This document shows, one piece after another, positions 19,193-27,511 of a stretch of 43,226 nt of DNA. Source of the DNA: Cerasibacillus quisquiliarum (GTDB lineage: Bacteria > Bacillota > Bacilli > Bacillales > Amphibacillaceae); the NCBI RefSeq assembly GCF_014202495.1, contig NZ_JACHHA010000016.1, forward strand, positions 1-43,226, written 5' to 3'. The position numbers and the translations under genes were made by a program. The notes below the pieces were generated by a model, which saw nothing but the letters and a program-made list of their open reading frames with translations, was not told the DNA's origin and ran no database searches. Numbering within the stretch: position 1 is the first letter of the stretch; the number at the start of each line of letters is the position of its first letter.

Positions 19193-20467
19193 ATGATGGA
19201 TTTACTTCAAGATTTAGAAAATCGTGGTCTTATTAATCAAGTAACAGATCGTGAAGGGTTACAAAAACATTTAAAGGAAAATCAGGTGACATTATACTGT
19301 GGTTTTGATCCGACAGCAGACAGCCTTCATATTGGCCATTTATTACCAATTACAATGTTAAAACGGTTTCAAAAGGCAGGCCATCGTCCGATTGCATTAA
19401 TCGGTGGTGGTACAGGAATGATTGGTGACCCAAGTGGTCGTTCGACAGAGCGCTCTTTAAATGAAGCGGAAGTTGTTCATGGATATGCTGAAAAGATAAA
19501 ACAACAAATAGGAAAGTTACTTGCATTTGATCAAGGTGAGAATCCAGTCGTTGCCCGTAATAATCACGATTGGTTAGCTGACTTAACATTTATCGATGTT
19601 CTACGTGATGTGGGAAAGCACTTTACAGTCAATTATATGTTAGCTAAAGATGCTGTTGCTTCTCGAATTGAAGATGGTATTTCGTATACCGAATTTAGTT
19701 ATATGCTTTTACAATCATTAGATTATATGAAGTTGTATGAAGAAGAGAATACTACATTACAAATTGGTGGTAGTGATCAGTGGGGGAACATCACGGCTGG
19801 TATGGAATTAATTCGCCGTACACGGGAAGACAAAGATGAAGATATTCAGGTGTTTGGGTTAACCGTCCCACTCATTACAAAAGCAGATGGCACGAAATTC
19901 GGTAAAACAGCGGGTGGAGCTATTTGGTTAGACCCTGAAAAAACGAGTCCATATGAATTTTACCAGTTCTGGATTAACACTGATGACCGTGATGTGATTA
20001 AATTCATTCGATATTTTACATTTATTCCAGAAGAAGAAGTGTTAGAATTAGAAAGAGAATTAAAACAACATCCAGAAAAACGTCTCCCACATCGTCGTTT
20101 AGCTGAAGAAATGACAAAAATGGTTCACGGAGAAGATGCATTAAAACAAGCACAAAACATTACAGAAGCGCTATTTAGTGGCAATATTAAACAATTATCA
20201 ATGAGTGAAATTAAACAAGGATTTAAAGATGTTCCTACTTATGAAATGGCCAAAGAAGAAATCGGTTTAGTTGAGCTACTCGTTAATGCTAATATTTCTT
20301 CTTCAAAGCGTCAAGCACGAGAAGATATTAAAAACGGTGCTATTTATATTAACGGTGAGCGCGAACAAGATGTGAATTATACTGTAACAGCGAAAGATTA
20401 TTTAGAAGATACATTTACAGTTATTCGTCGTGGTAAGAAGCGCTATTTTTTAATAAAATATATTTAA
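19193..20467 (+). CDS. tyrS: Tyrosyl-tRNA synthetase
   Basis: Charges tRNA-Tyr. Class I synthetase with FDPTADSLHIGHLLP (HIGH at 46-49), the tyrosine-site motifs YMLLQSLDYMKL and GGSDQWGNITAG, and the KMSKS equivalent KFGKT in TKADGTKFGKTAGGAIW. The C-terminal ~80 residues are an S4-like RNA-binding domain (VELLVNANISSSKRQAREDI, GAIYINGE). The 424-residue length is typical of TyrS type 1. ATG 19193 or 19196 follows GGAGAG. Transcription is controlled by the T-box directly upstream. Confidence 0.97.
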   Translation: MMDLLQDLENRGLINQVTDREGLQKHLKENQVTLYCGFDPTADSLHIGHLLPITMLKRFQKAGHRPIALIGGGTGMIGDPSGRSTERSLNEAEVVHGYAEKIKQQIGKLLAFDQGENPVVARNNHDWLADLTFIDVLRDVGKHFTVNYMLAKDAVASRIEDGISYTEFSYMLLQSLDYMKLYEEENTTLQIGGSDQWGNITAGMELIRRTREDKDEDIQVFGLTVPLITKADGTKFGKTAGGAIWLDPEKTSPYEFYQFWINTDDRDVIKFIRYFTFIPEEEVLELERELKQHPEKRLPHRRLAEEMTKMVHGEDALKQAQNITEALFSGNIKQLSMSEIKQGFKDVPTYEMAKEEIGLVELLVNANISSSKRQAREDIKNGAIYINGEREQDVNYTVTAKDYLEDTFTVIRRGKKRYFLIKYI

Positions 20468-20477
20468 GCAAATGGAG

Positions 20478-20489
20478 CTGGGACAAACC
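20478..20489 (+). repeat. GCTGGGACAAAA-type box, copy 2
   Basis: GCTGGGACAAAC lies just after the tyrS stop and 15-20 nt before its terminator hairpin, matching the layout at 43136 and (minus strand) at 75. Confidence 0.6.
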
Positions 20490-20503
20490 AGTCTTAAATG
20501 AGA

Positions 20504-20546
20504 AAAATTGCGGAAACATTTCAATGTTGTTTCCGTAATTTTTTTG
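20504..20546 (+). terminator. Intrinsic terminator of tyrS
   Basis: ATTGCGGAAACA and TGTTTCCGTAAT form a stem with a short loop, followed by seven T residues. Confidence 0.85.
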
Positions 20547-20796
20547 TTTCGGATTGTTATGATCATTATTTTATATTTTTGAGGTATACTTTCTTAAGTT
20601 TACTACCATTGATGCAAATGCTCATTCATTTTCTACTCTTGATCTTTCTCTGACCGAAAGTCGCGAGAATGACAGATTAGTCTTCAGATATCTAAAACTG
20701 ACTCAACATCTATTTTACGTTTTTTATATTTGTTCTAATCTATTAGATGATAAAATACAAAAAAACAAATTGGAAACGCGTAAAGTTCTCCACTTC

Positions 20797-20952
20797 GCAT
20801 AGTTACGCGTAAACCTTCGAATCCATGCAGAGTAGCTAGCTCTACCCCACATGGTTACGTGCAAATCTTCGAATCCATGTAGAGTAGTTAGCTCCATCCC
20901 GCATAGTTACGTGTAAATTTTCGAATCCATGCAGATTAGCTCTCTCTTCTTC
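20797..20952. repeat. 52-bp tandem repeat, three units
   Basis: GTTACGYGTAAA recurs at 20802, (as GTTACGTGCAAA) 20854 and 20906: an exact 52-nt period. Each unit also has TTCGAATCCATG and AGATTAGCT/AGAGTAGCTAGCT segments. A shortened, degenerate unit precedes them near 20776. The units contain partly palindromic TAGCTAGCT stretches. No coding frame spans them. Confidence 0.8.
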
Positions 20953-21088
20953 ACATGATTTCATCCAAAAGTTCAAACAATAGCGAATAATCCTCGACAA
21001 TAGTTTTGTAGTATCTCTTCACTATATAAACAAACCCCAGCTCGCTCAATTGATCATTCACGTACTGTCATGATCATTAGGAGAAGGT

Positions 21089-21155
21089 GACTGGGACAGA
21101 AGGAAAAAAGTGAACAAAAATAGTTTTTTCATCTTTCAGAGGTTTTGTCCCAGCT
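21089..21155. repeat. Hairpin built from two inverted GCTGGGACA boxes (copies 3 and 4)
   Basis: GACTGGGACAGAA at 21089-21101 is the inverse of TTTTGTCCCAGC at 21143-21154. The pair forms a stem around a T/A-rich loop. Confidence 0.65.
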
Positions 21156-21293
21156 TCATTTTTTCTGCATATTCAATGAGGCTATGTATTATAGACGTCA
21201 TATGATGTTAAAATAACCAAACAAGTTGCATCACTAGACATTCTATCAGTAAAATAAGAGAAGCTAGATGAAATCAACTTAGGGGGATGAATC

Positions 21294-22043
21294 ATGAATG
21301 AAACAATAGAGACAATATTGAATCACCGTTCGATTAGAAAATTTACCGACCAATCTTTGTCTGAAGAGCAAGTTGAGATAATCGTTCGTGCAGCTCAACA
21401 GGCTTCAACCTCGAGCTATATGATGGCGTATACGATTATTGGTGTGACCGATCCTGAGATAAAGAAACAATTAGCTGAAGTGTCTGGTCAGTTTTACGTC
21501 GAAAAGAATGCGCATCTCTTCGTTTTTTGTGCTGATTTAAGTCGGATTAAAGCAATTGAAGCATCAGAAGAAGAAAATAAAATGATTGAAGAAAATTTAC
21601 AAAGTACAGAACAGTTTATTGTTGCAACGGTTGATGCTGCCCTTGCTGCACAAAATGCGGCAATTGCTGCAGAGTCGCTCGGATTAGGTATTTGTTATAT
21701 CGGGAGTTTACGAAATGATATTAATCGTGTAAATGAAATCTTAGAATTACCCAAATATGTTTATCCATTATTCGGTATGGTGATGGGTTATCCTGCACAT
21801 GAACCAGAAAAAAAGCCACGCTTTCCAAAGGAACTCATTTATCATGAAAACACATATAAAAAACATAAAGAAACAGAGCAATATGTTAAAGATTTTGACG
21901 AAACATTAAAAACATATTATGCTAATCGATCATTTAATACGCGCCATGATACGTGGACAAAACAAATGCTACGTAAATATAAAGTACCACAACGTTTAGA
22001 CGTTGGCCCTTATATTAAAAAGAAACAGATGAATAGGCACTAA
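21294..22043 (+). CDS. NfrA-like NAD(P)H-dependent FMN oxidoreductase (nitroreductase family)
   Basis: Flavoprotein of the NfsA/NfrA/Frp group, which reduces flavins, nitroaromatics or quinones in the cytosol. Visible signatures: N-terminal HRSIRKFTDQSLSEEQ for FMN phosphate binding, the STSSYMMAYTIIGV core, AALAAQNAAIAAESLGLGICYIGSLRND in the second flavin contact region, and FGMVMGYPAHEPEKKPRFP. The 249-residue length matches NfrA. It has GGGGGATG upstream and its own terminator, so it is a single-gene unit. Substrate cannot be told from the sequence. Confidence 0.87.
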   Translation: MNETIETILNHRSIRKFTDQSLSEEQVEIIVRAAQQASTSSYMMAYTIIGVTDPEIKKQLAEVSGQFYVEKNAHLFVFCADLSRIKAIEASEEENKMIEENLQSTEQFIVATVDAALAAQNAAIAAESLGLGICYIGSLRNDINRVNEILELPKYVYPLFGMVMGYPAHEPEKKPRFPKELIYHENTYKKHKETEQYVKDFDETLKTYYANRSFNTRHDTWTKQMLRKYKVPQRLDVGPYIKKKQMNRH

Positions 22044-22048
22044 TAATA

Positions 22049-22090
22049 GAAAACAGCGTTAACAAAATTTTGCTAACGCTGTTTTTTTTG
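22049..22090 (+). terminator. Intrinsic terminator of the nitroreductase gene
   Basis: AACAGCGTTA...CAAAATTTTG...TAACGCTGTT forms a long near-perfect stem followed by eight T residues. Confidence 0.9.
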
Positions 22091-22150
22091 ATGGAAAGTG
22101 TATTAACCAGCGTGTTAATCGCATTTATCATGTCCGATAGAAATAATAAA

Positions 22151-22262
22151 AATCCCTCGTGTCCTTAGCCTGACAATGAGGGATTATTTCCCAAACTTGT
22201 CCCCCTCATGATGGGGTTGGTCTGTTGGGTAACCGAATCATGTTCTAGCATGATTCGGTCCT
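22151..22262. other. Cluster of three short hairpins
   Basis: Within 110 nt: AATCCCTC/GAGGGATT (22151-22185), CCCC/GGGG around TCATGAT (22202-22216) and an 11-bp perfect stem ACCGAATCATG/CATGATTCGGT (22232-22259). None has a strong T-run. No gene fits around them. The first could end minus-strand transcripts of the DUF3891 gene or plus-strand read-through. Confidence 0.5.
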
Positions 22263-22352
22263 TACTAATTTATGACTTTCAAATGACAGTATACCTTATT
22301 TTTTTGAAAAAAATAAATACGAGAAAAGTGAATGAACACTTGAGATATTATT

Positions 22353-23120
22353 TTAAATGGACTGTATATTTATATCCAATGTTTTATTAGGTGTTTTTAC
22401 ATAAGTTTCAATTAGACCGTTCATAGCAATATCTGATTTTAATACGACTTTGTAGCTGAGTGTCACTTGGATTGGTTGAGTAAATGGAAACTTCCTTAAT
22501 ACGATGGTATGATTATTTTGCCATTCAACCTGGATATGCTTTTCAGATAAATCTTGAAAAGCACTTGGTGTCGGAATACCACTGCGGAAAAAAGGGTGAA
22601 TGTGTTCTTGTGTAGCTCCTGGTTCACTTAAACAAATAAACAAAGAAAGATTGTCCGCAAATTGTAACAAGCTATAGTGCATAGTAAATAAATCTTTATT
22701 AAAATTTGGTAAGCGATCAACGATGCGTTTAAAACGTACATGCTCAGTTTTTACATATTGTTTTACTTCGTCGACATCATGTTTTTTCACAAAGCGTGTA
22801 TAATGTTCACTACATAATAAAGCAGCATAGGGATCTTTTCGTTCAACTTGATCGATACCTTGTTTATATAAAACGAGTTTTGGTAGCAGCGGAAAATCTA
22901 TAAACGAGTAGGGAGCTTGCTTTTTGTCATTCCAGAAAGGCTGTCGATCAAATAGTTTCCATCCACAATCGTGTTGTTCAATGGCAAATAGAACGGAATC
23001 AGTATACGTCTCATTTATAAAATAATGTGGTTTTAAATAGCGCATGAACTCCGCTGACATACGTGCATGTTCATGTTGCTCAATTAGAATAAATGTCTGA
23101 TCTGTTTCGCGAATAATCAT
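22353..23120 (-). CDS. DUF3891 family protein
   Basis: Conserved Bacillaceae protein of unknown function (DUF3891). The N-terminus MIIRETDQTFILIEQHEHARMS and a central FAIEQHDCGWKLFD segment are the family signatures; the histidines and aspartates (EQHEH, EQHDCGW, EHYTRF) suggest a metal-binding helical fold, like HD-type proteins, but this is inference. There is no signal peptide or membrane segment; 255 residues is normal. It is divergent from the S41 peptidase gene with about 120 nt between starts. Confidence 0.75.
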   Translation of the reverse strand: MIIRETDQTFILIEQHEHARMSAEFMRYLKPHYFINETYTDSVLFAIEQHDCGWKLFDRQPFWNDKKQAPYSFIDFPLLPKLVLYKQGIDQVERKDPYAALLCSEHYTRFVKKHDVDEVKQYVKTEHVRFKRIVDRLPNFNKDLFTMHYSLLQFADNLSLFICLSEPGATQEHIHPFFRSGIPTPSAFQDLSEKHIQVEWQNNHTIVLRKFPFTQPIQVTLSYKVVLKSDIAMNGLIETYVKTPNKTLDINIQSI

Positions 23121-23239
23121 GTATTTTCATCCTTTCTCACTTAATAGAAGCATAGCATATTAAGTTTGGCAATAAAAAAAGTTAGCCTTTATTTTAGAAT
23201 TTATATAAAATAGAGTAAATGACGTATGGGGGGGATAAA

Positions 23240-24526
23240 ATGTATCATGAAATTTTTAATGACATCGTTGAAATTATGCAACAAGATTATGCTGGTTGTA
23301 AGGATAAGATGGGGTGGGATTATCCTGACATATTTAAATCCAAACTTGCCAAATTAGAACAGCAAAATGAATTAAATCCTAACTCATTTGTTGAATTAGT
23401 TAATGATTATTTAATTGATTTTAAAGACTATCATGTTTATTTTAAGTTGAAATCGGATTCTAGTTATAAAGAGCGAACTGTTGGATTTTGCGTTAGAAGA
23501 TACAAAGATAAATTATATGTAACAGATGTGACTCATGAGAAGAGACTTCAAATAGGAGATATCATTCACTCAATTAATGGTTATTCAATTCAGCAGTTAG
23601 TCGATTTACATAAACGTGAATTGATAGAAACTGAAGCTGAAAGGGAAGATTGGACGACAGTGCTTCGGAAATATAATATTTGTCATGTGAATCGTGAAGG
23701 TAAACAATATCGCTTAAAGCTTCAATTCTATGAAAGCCAAAACAGGCAATCTGTATACAAAATTGAATCACTAAATCAAGAGACTTTATTAATGACGATA
23801 TCTGATTTTACAAACCCTGATTCAATACGACAGATGATAGAAGAAAATGATGGTTTACTACGAAATACAGAGCATTTAATTATTGATGTCCGTAACAATG
23901 CTGGTGGTAGTGATACATCTTTTCGTGCACTTATACCTTTTATATTTTCTGAAGGAACGGGGACGTATCAACTGGATGATAAATATGATATGGCATTTCA
24001 TGCCACTGAAAGAAATTGTCAGCTAATGATTGATAAGTTTCAACAAAGCTTAAAAAATATTAAAGATAAATTTGTGAAAAGATCAATTCAGGCCTTAATG
24101 AAAAAGTGGGAAGAAAATCGCGGCAAAGGATTTGTTAAATTTAATGATATAACTGAGAAGAAATTCACGATTACAGGAACTGTGAAGCCGAAGAACATTA
24201 TCATTCTAATCGATACCTTAACGGCTAGTTCTGCTGAAATATTTGCAGATATTTGTAAACTATCATCAAAAGTACAAATTGTCGGTCGCCCTACGAGTGG
24301 GATGAATGATTATGCTAATTTAACATGTATGACTTGGAATGATACATTTGAGTTATGGTATCCAACATCTCGGTTAACTTGTCTAGATCATTCTCATATG
24401 ACAACGTCTAGAGTAGAACCTGATATATATATTCCATGGACACCAGAACATATTCATAAGGATAAAGATATTAAATGTGCACTGAAATTATTGGAGAAAC
24501 AAAGGAAGGTGCCTATAGATAAGTAA
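23240..24526 (+). CDS. S41 family peptidase (tail-specific protease-like), no signal peptide
   Basis: Serine protease of the C-terminal-processing family. A PDZ-like part is visible (GFCVRRYKDKLYVTDV, LQIGDIIHSINGYSIQQL), followed by the S41 core: LIIDVRNNAGGSD, then IILIDTLTASSAEIFADI with the likely nucleophile serine, and VGRPTSGMNDY. Most bacterial relatives are secreted or membrane-anchored; this one has neither a signal peptide nor a membrane helix. ATG 23240 is chosen because the G-run at 23228-23234 is its ribosome site; the frame opens 21 nt earlier at 23219. The residue pairing with the serine is not clear. Substrate unknown. Confidence 0.82.
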   Translation: MYHEIFNDIVEIMQQDYAGCKDKMGWDYPDIFKSKLAKLEQQNELNPNSFVELVNDYLIDFKDYHVYFKLKSDSSYKERTVGFCVRRYKDKLYVTDVTHEKRLQIGDIIHSINGYSIQQLVDLHKRELIETEAEREDWTTVLRKYNICHVNREGKQYRLKLQFYESQNRQSVYKIESLNQETLLMTISDFTNPDSIRQMIEENDGLLRNTEHLIIDVRNNAGGSDTSFRALIPFIFSEGTGTYQLDDKYDMAFHATERNCQLMIDKFQQSLKNIKDKFVKRSIQALMKKWEENRGKGFVKFNDITEKKFTITGTVKPKNIIILIDTLTASSAEIFADICKLSSKVQIVGRPTSGMNDYANLTCMTWNDTFELWYPTSRLTCLDHSHMTTSRVEPDIYIPWTPEHIHKDKDIKCALKLLEKQRKVPIDK

Positions 24527-24745
24527 TATACGATATAAAAATGTTGAATTTTTAATTCTTTAACACATATTAGTGATAAAAATATACGATCATAATTTGT
24601 AGCACCAGCTTTTTATTTAATGTCATAACAGATGTGTCTCTTAAAGTTGCAAAAACGCCCTCTTTCCAGTAGAATATCCTACGCTAAGAAAAAACAAATC
24701 TATTATGCTTTATATAAAATTAAATTTGTTTTAGGGAGGTAAGAG

Positions 24746-26143
24746 ATGGCATACCGTTATAATGAAAATACATTTGTTGTTGCAATCGATCATTTAGATG
24801 ACAGAGGCGCGGGCCGAGCATATGTCCCACGTGAAAATAAAAAAGGAAAGATAAAAAGACAAAGGGTTACCATTCCATATACACTGCCAGGTGAAACAGT
24901 CGAAGCGACGTTAGTTCCACCATATCGCAATAAAAGAGCACGAGTTGATAAAATCATTGAATCGCATCCAGAACGGATTGTAGCTCGCTGTCCACATTTT
25001 GAACGATGTGGTGGATGTTCATGGCAACATTTGACATATGATGCTCAACTTGAACAGAAAACAAATCAAGTGAAACGCTTCCTAGATGAACAAGGTTTTA
25101 ATCCGTCGCTCGTTCGACCAACAATGCGTGCTAACTCTCAGTGGCACTACCGAAATAAAATGGAATTTACTTTTGGCCCAGATGGCTCTCTTGGATTACA
25201 TGAACAAGGAAATTTTCGGAATATCATCCCTTTAGAAACGTGTTTAATAGCTCGTAAAGAGATGGTTGAAGCAACGATGGAAGTTGCTGATTGGGCGCGA
25301 GAACATCAATTACCAGGATATCATAAAGAAACACATGAAGGACTATTACGTCATTTAATGGTGCGTCATTCTGAAGCAACTGGTGAAATGATGCTCGCTT
25401 TATTTGCAACTGAATCACCTGAACATATTCCAGCATCAACGGATTTAGTCAGACGTATCGAAAAAAAGTTCCCACAAGTGAAAAGTTTTATGTGGCTTGA
25501 AAATAGTGATATAGCAGACCGTGCACAAGCAGAAACATCACATATCTTATTAGGTCGGGATTTTATTTTTGATGAATTAGCGGGTTATCGTTATCGTTTA
25601 TGGTTCGATACATTTTTCCAGACAAACCCTGCACAAGCGGAAAAATTGGTTGAGCTCGCTATTGAAATGGGGAAACCTGAAAAATCCGAGTATATGATCG
25701 ATTTATTCTGTGGTGTCGGGACGTTTTCATTACCATTTGCGAGCCGAGTACGTGAACTTGTCGGAGTTGAAATAGTCGAGACATCAATTGAATCAGCTAA
25801 GCGAAATGCGACAGATAACAAGATTACGAATACGCATTTCTTAGCAAAAGATGCCCGACATGGATTGACTGAAGTGATAAACACATTTGGTAGCCCTGAT
25901 TTATTATTATTAGATCCACCACGTTCAGGAGCAGGTGGGAAGGTCATGCGCCGTATCGCACGCTCAAAACCGAGTCGGATTGTCTATGTCTCTTGTAACC
26001 CACAAACATTTGCAACGGATATTAAAGAGCTTATTCCATTTGGTTATAAATTAGAAAAAGTACAACCGGTTGATTTATTTCCACAAACATATCATGTTGA
26101 ATTGGTGGCGTTGTTGTCAAGAGTTAATACAAGCACATTATAA
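24746..26143 (+). CDS. rlmCD: 23S rRNA (uracil-C5) methyltransferase, RlmCD/RumA type
   Basis: SAM-dependent enzyme making 5-methyluridine in 23S rRNA; in B. subtilis RlmCD modifies both U747 and U1939. A TRAM-like N-terminal domain (about 5-70) precedes the iron-sulphur cysteines CPHFERCGGCSWQHL. The methyltransferase core has DLFCGVGTFSLPFA (SAM site), LLLDPPRSGAG, and the catalytic cysteine in YVSCNPQTFATD. The 465-residue length is normal. The start has GGGAGG upstream. B. subtilis has several paralogues (YefA, YfjO), so which one this matches is uncertain. Confidence 0.92.
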   Translation: MAYRYNENTFVVAIDHLDDRGAGRAYVPRENKKGKIKRQRVTIPYTLPGETVEATLVPPYRNKRARVDKIIESHPERIVARCPHFERCGGCSWQHLTYDAQLEQKTNQVKRFLDEQGFNPSLVRPTMRANSQWHYRNKMEFTFGPDGSLGLHEQGNFRNIIPLETCLIARKEMVEATMEVADWAREHQLPGYHKETHEGLLRHLMVRHSEATGEMMLALFATESPEHIPASTDLVRRIEKKFPQVKSFMWLENSDIADRAQAETSHILLGRDFIFDELAGYRYRLWFDTFFQTNPAQAEKLVELAIEMGKPEKSEYMIDLFCGVGTFSLPFASRVRELVGVEIVETSIESAKRNATDNKITNTHFLAKDARHGLTEVINTFGSPDLLLLDPPRSGAGGKVMRRIARSKPSRIVYVSCNPQTFATDIKELIPFGYKLEKVQPVDLFPQTYHVELVALLSRVNTSTL

Positions 26144-26562
26144 TAAGTCTTCATAAAGTAATAGAATAACAGAAAAATTTAGATAGAGACTTTTTAATTA
26201 ATCCTTAACTGGGGATGTCATTTAACAGTTAAGGGGATGGGCAACTATTCATACCGTTGTATAATTTTTGACGTTGATGAAATAAATCACTTTTTCAGGC
26301 GAGAAGTGATGGCATTTTTTCATCAGCGTCATTTTCGTTTCATAATAGAATCGATATTAACGACCTTTTAATCGCAATGAATATTTCTGTAGTAAATTCC
26401 AAGCAATTTATTTGTAATAAGGGATGTAACTTTTCTTTATATTTATTGTTTGTTTACGATGAGTGTCATTAAAGGATGCTCTTTTTTATTACTAGAAGTC
26501 ATTCCCACTTGAATATAGAACAAACGTTCCTTATAATAAATAGAGAAAGTATGGTGGTTTAA
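26144..26562. other. Non-coding gap before yolD with two hairpins
   Basis: No gene in 419 nt. CCTTAACTG/CAGTTAAGG pairs at 26203-26234. A large imperfect palindrome spans 26270-26330, with GACGTTGATGAAA on the left, TTTCATCAGCGTC on the right, and an inner ATCACTT/AAGTGAT stem. Near 26473-26490 a GAGTGTCATT...GGATGCTC structure with six T residues looks like a weak terminator. The yolD promoter lies at 26509-26537. Confidence 0.5.
26509..26537 (+). promoter_or_regulatory. LexA (DinR)-controlled promoter of yolD
   Basis: TTGAAT (26509-26514), 17-nt spacer and TATAAT (26532-26537). The spacer holds AGAACAAACGTTCC (26517-26530), which matches the Bacillus LexA consensus CGAACRNRYGTTYC at 13 of 14 positions. 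LexA bound there would block RNA polymerase until SOS induction. Confidence 0.8.
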
Positions 26563-26901
26563 ATGAACGAGCATATTAAAGATCGTGGCACAAAGAAATG
26601 GACATCTATTATGTTACCAGAACATGTCAAAGGATTAAAAGAGCTTCATGAGGCATTGAACAAGGTGCCAAAGCCTATTCTCGATGAACAAACGATTTCG
26701 GAAAATGAAGTTAAATTACAAATGGCTTTACATAAAGATTTAACCGTTAAATTAAAACTATATGATGATGGCCATTTTATAGACATTAAAGGTAAGATAT
26801 TGTTAATGGATTCAATTAGTAAATCCGTTAGGTTGGATAATGATGTCTTAGAGCAAGTAAAAATTAATTTTAATGATATTGTTGATGTTACTGTATTATA
26901 G
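26563..26901 (+). CDS. YolD-like family protein
   Basis: Small (112 residues) soluble protein of the YolD-like family. The N-terminus IKDRGTKKWTSIMLPEHVKGL is diagnostic. YolD-like genes often sit upstream of Y-family DNA polymerase genes (UvrX/YqjW type) and belong to the SOS regulon; no polymerase gene follows here. The remaining part is a small beta-rich domain (VKLKLYDDGHFIDIKGKI). GGTGG precedes the ATG. Promoter with LexA box upstream, terminator directly downstream, so it is a single-gene SOS unit. Molecular function is unknown. Confidence 0.82.
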   Translation: MNEHIKDRGTKKWTSIMLPEHVKGLKELHEALNKVPKPILDEQTISENEVKLQMALHKDLTVKLKLYDDGHFIDIKGKILLMDSISKSVRLDNDVLEQVKINFNDIVDVTVL

Positions 26902-26930
26902 ACTCCTCTATGTGAGGAGTTTTTTATATA
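26902..26930 (+). terminator. Intrinsic terminator of yolD
   Basis: ACTCCTC/GAGGAGT around TATGT, followed by TTTTTT. Confidence 0.85.
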
Positions 26931-26983
26931 AAAAAGAATGACTGTCTATAAGTGATTTTAAAAGCGTCTACCTATATGATGTT

Positions 26984-27121
26984 TTAGCCCCAAATACATG
27001 CTTTATAATACATGATCATGCATGGTTGAACAAATAGAAAAAGCCTTGAAACATTGATATATCAATATCTCTAAGGCTTTTTGTGTTATAGTTTGCAATA
27101 CAGTTCTATTAACGTGAGTAG
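26984..27121 (-). repeat. Diverged copy of the rpsD 3' end and terminator (left island border)
   Basis: Read on the minus strand, codons TAC-TCA-CGT-TAA (the Y-S-R-stop of ribosomal protein S4) are followed by a terminator with AAGCCTT/AAGGCTT arms. Collinear with 32738-32872: shared blocks are TTAGCCCCAAAT, CATGCTTTA, AAATAGAAAAAGCCTTGAA, TCTAAGGCTTTT and TAACGTGAGTAG. Only about the last four S4 codons are present; upstream sequence is unrelated. Confidence 0.75.
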
Positions 27122-27221
27122 TGTTCTAAAGCATTTAAAAGCCTTATATATCAATCTTTACAGACTGTTTAAAATCAATTAGCCCCCAATTGCCAGACTC
27201 TCACTGAATGCAACTACTGCT

Positions 27222-27326
27222 TTATCCTCTAATTCTTTGAAGGAATGAGAATATACATTTTTCCTCAAAAATAATATTTTTGTCTTGAATATCCAGTAAA
27301 ATTTTAATATCATTAAGAATAGACAA
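27222..27326 (-). pseudogene. Fragment of an ISL3-like transposase (N-terminus)
   Basis: Behind a strong AGGAGGG site, a TTG-started frame of 34 codons begins MSILNDIKILLDIQDKNI, which resembles the N-termini of ISL3-family transposases; it then stops at TAA 27222-27224. The rest of the transposase is missing. The next segment on the same strand, in another frame, reads HSFKELEDKAVVAFSE, of unknown origin. Assignment is from memory of the family pattern and could be wrong. Confidence 0.4.
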
Positions 27327-27426
27327 GTGAATTCCCTCCTGAATTTGGTTTTCGTCGACTTTAATTCTACAGGGAAACTCACTTGTTTTCTATTTTTTAT
27401 ATAAAAAATAGTGTGAGTGAGTAATG

Positions 27427-27472
27427 ACACATTCGTTAAATTAAGAGTTAATTTAACGAATGTGTTTTTTCT
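27427..27472 (+). terminator. Perfect 18-bp hairpin with T-run
   Basis: ACACATTCGTTAAATTAA and its exact complement flank a GAG loop, then TTTTTTCTTT. No intact plus-strand gene ends before it, so it is probably left over from a lost gene. Confidence 0.75.
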
Positions 27473-27511
27473 TTCACCAACACTATTAATTGTAGGGCCG
27501 AATAACTAACA

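Larger units (their letters stand above)
20547..21293. other. Non-coding gap between tyrS and the nitroreductase
   Basis: No credible gene in about 750 nt. It contains the 52-bp tandem repeats (20797-20952) and the hairpin made of two GCTGGGACA boxes (21089-21155). GGGGGATG at 21283-21290 is the ribosome site of the next gene. Confidence 0.6.

Noticed and set aside
20797..20952. CRISPR array
   Set aside because: Units are back-to-back tandem repeats with no unique spacers, and no cas genes are present.
22208..22390. 60-residue plus-strand frame
   Set aside because: Covers a hairpin and overlaps the end of the DUF3891 gene; no ribosome site.
27179..27430. 83-residue minus-strand frame
   Set aside because: Its start lies in the AT-rich hairpin region; a different frame within it has the better ribosome site and ISL3-like start.
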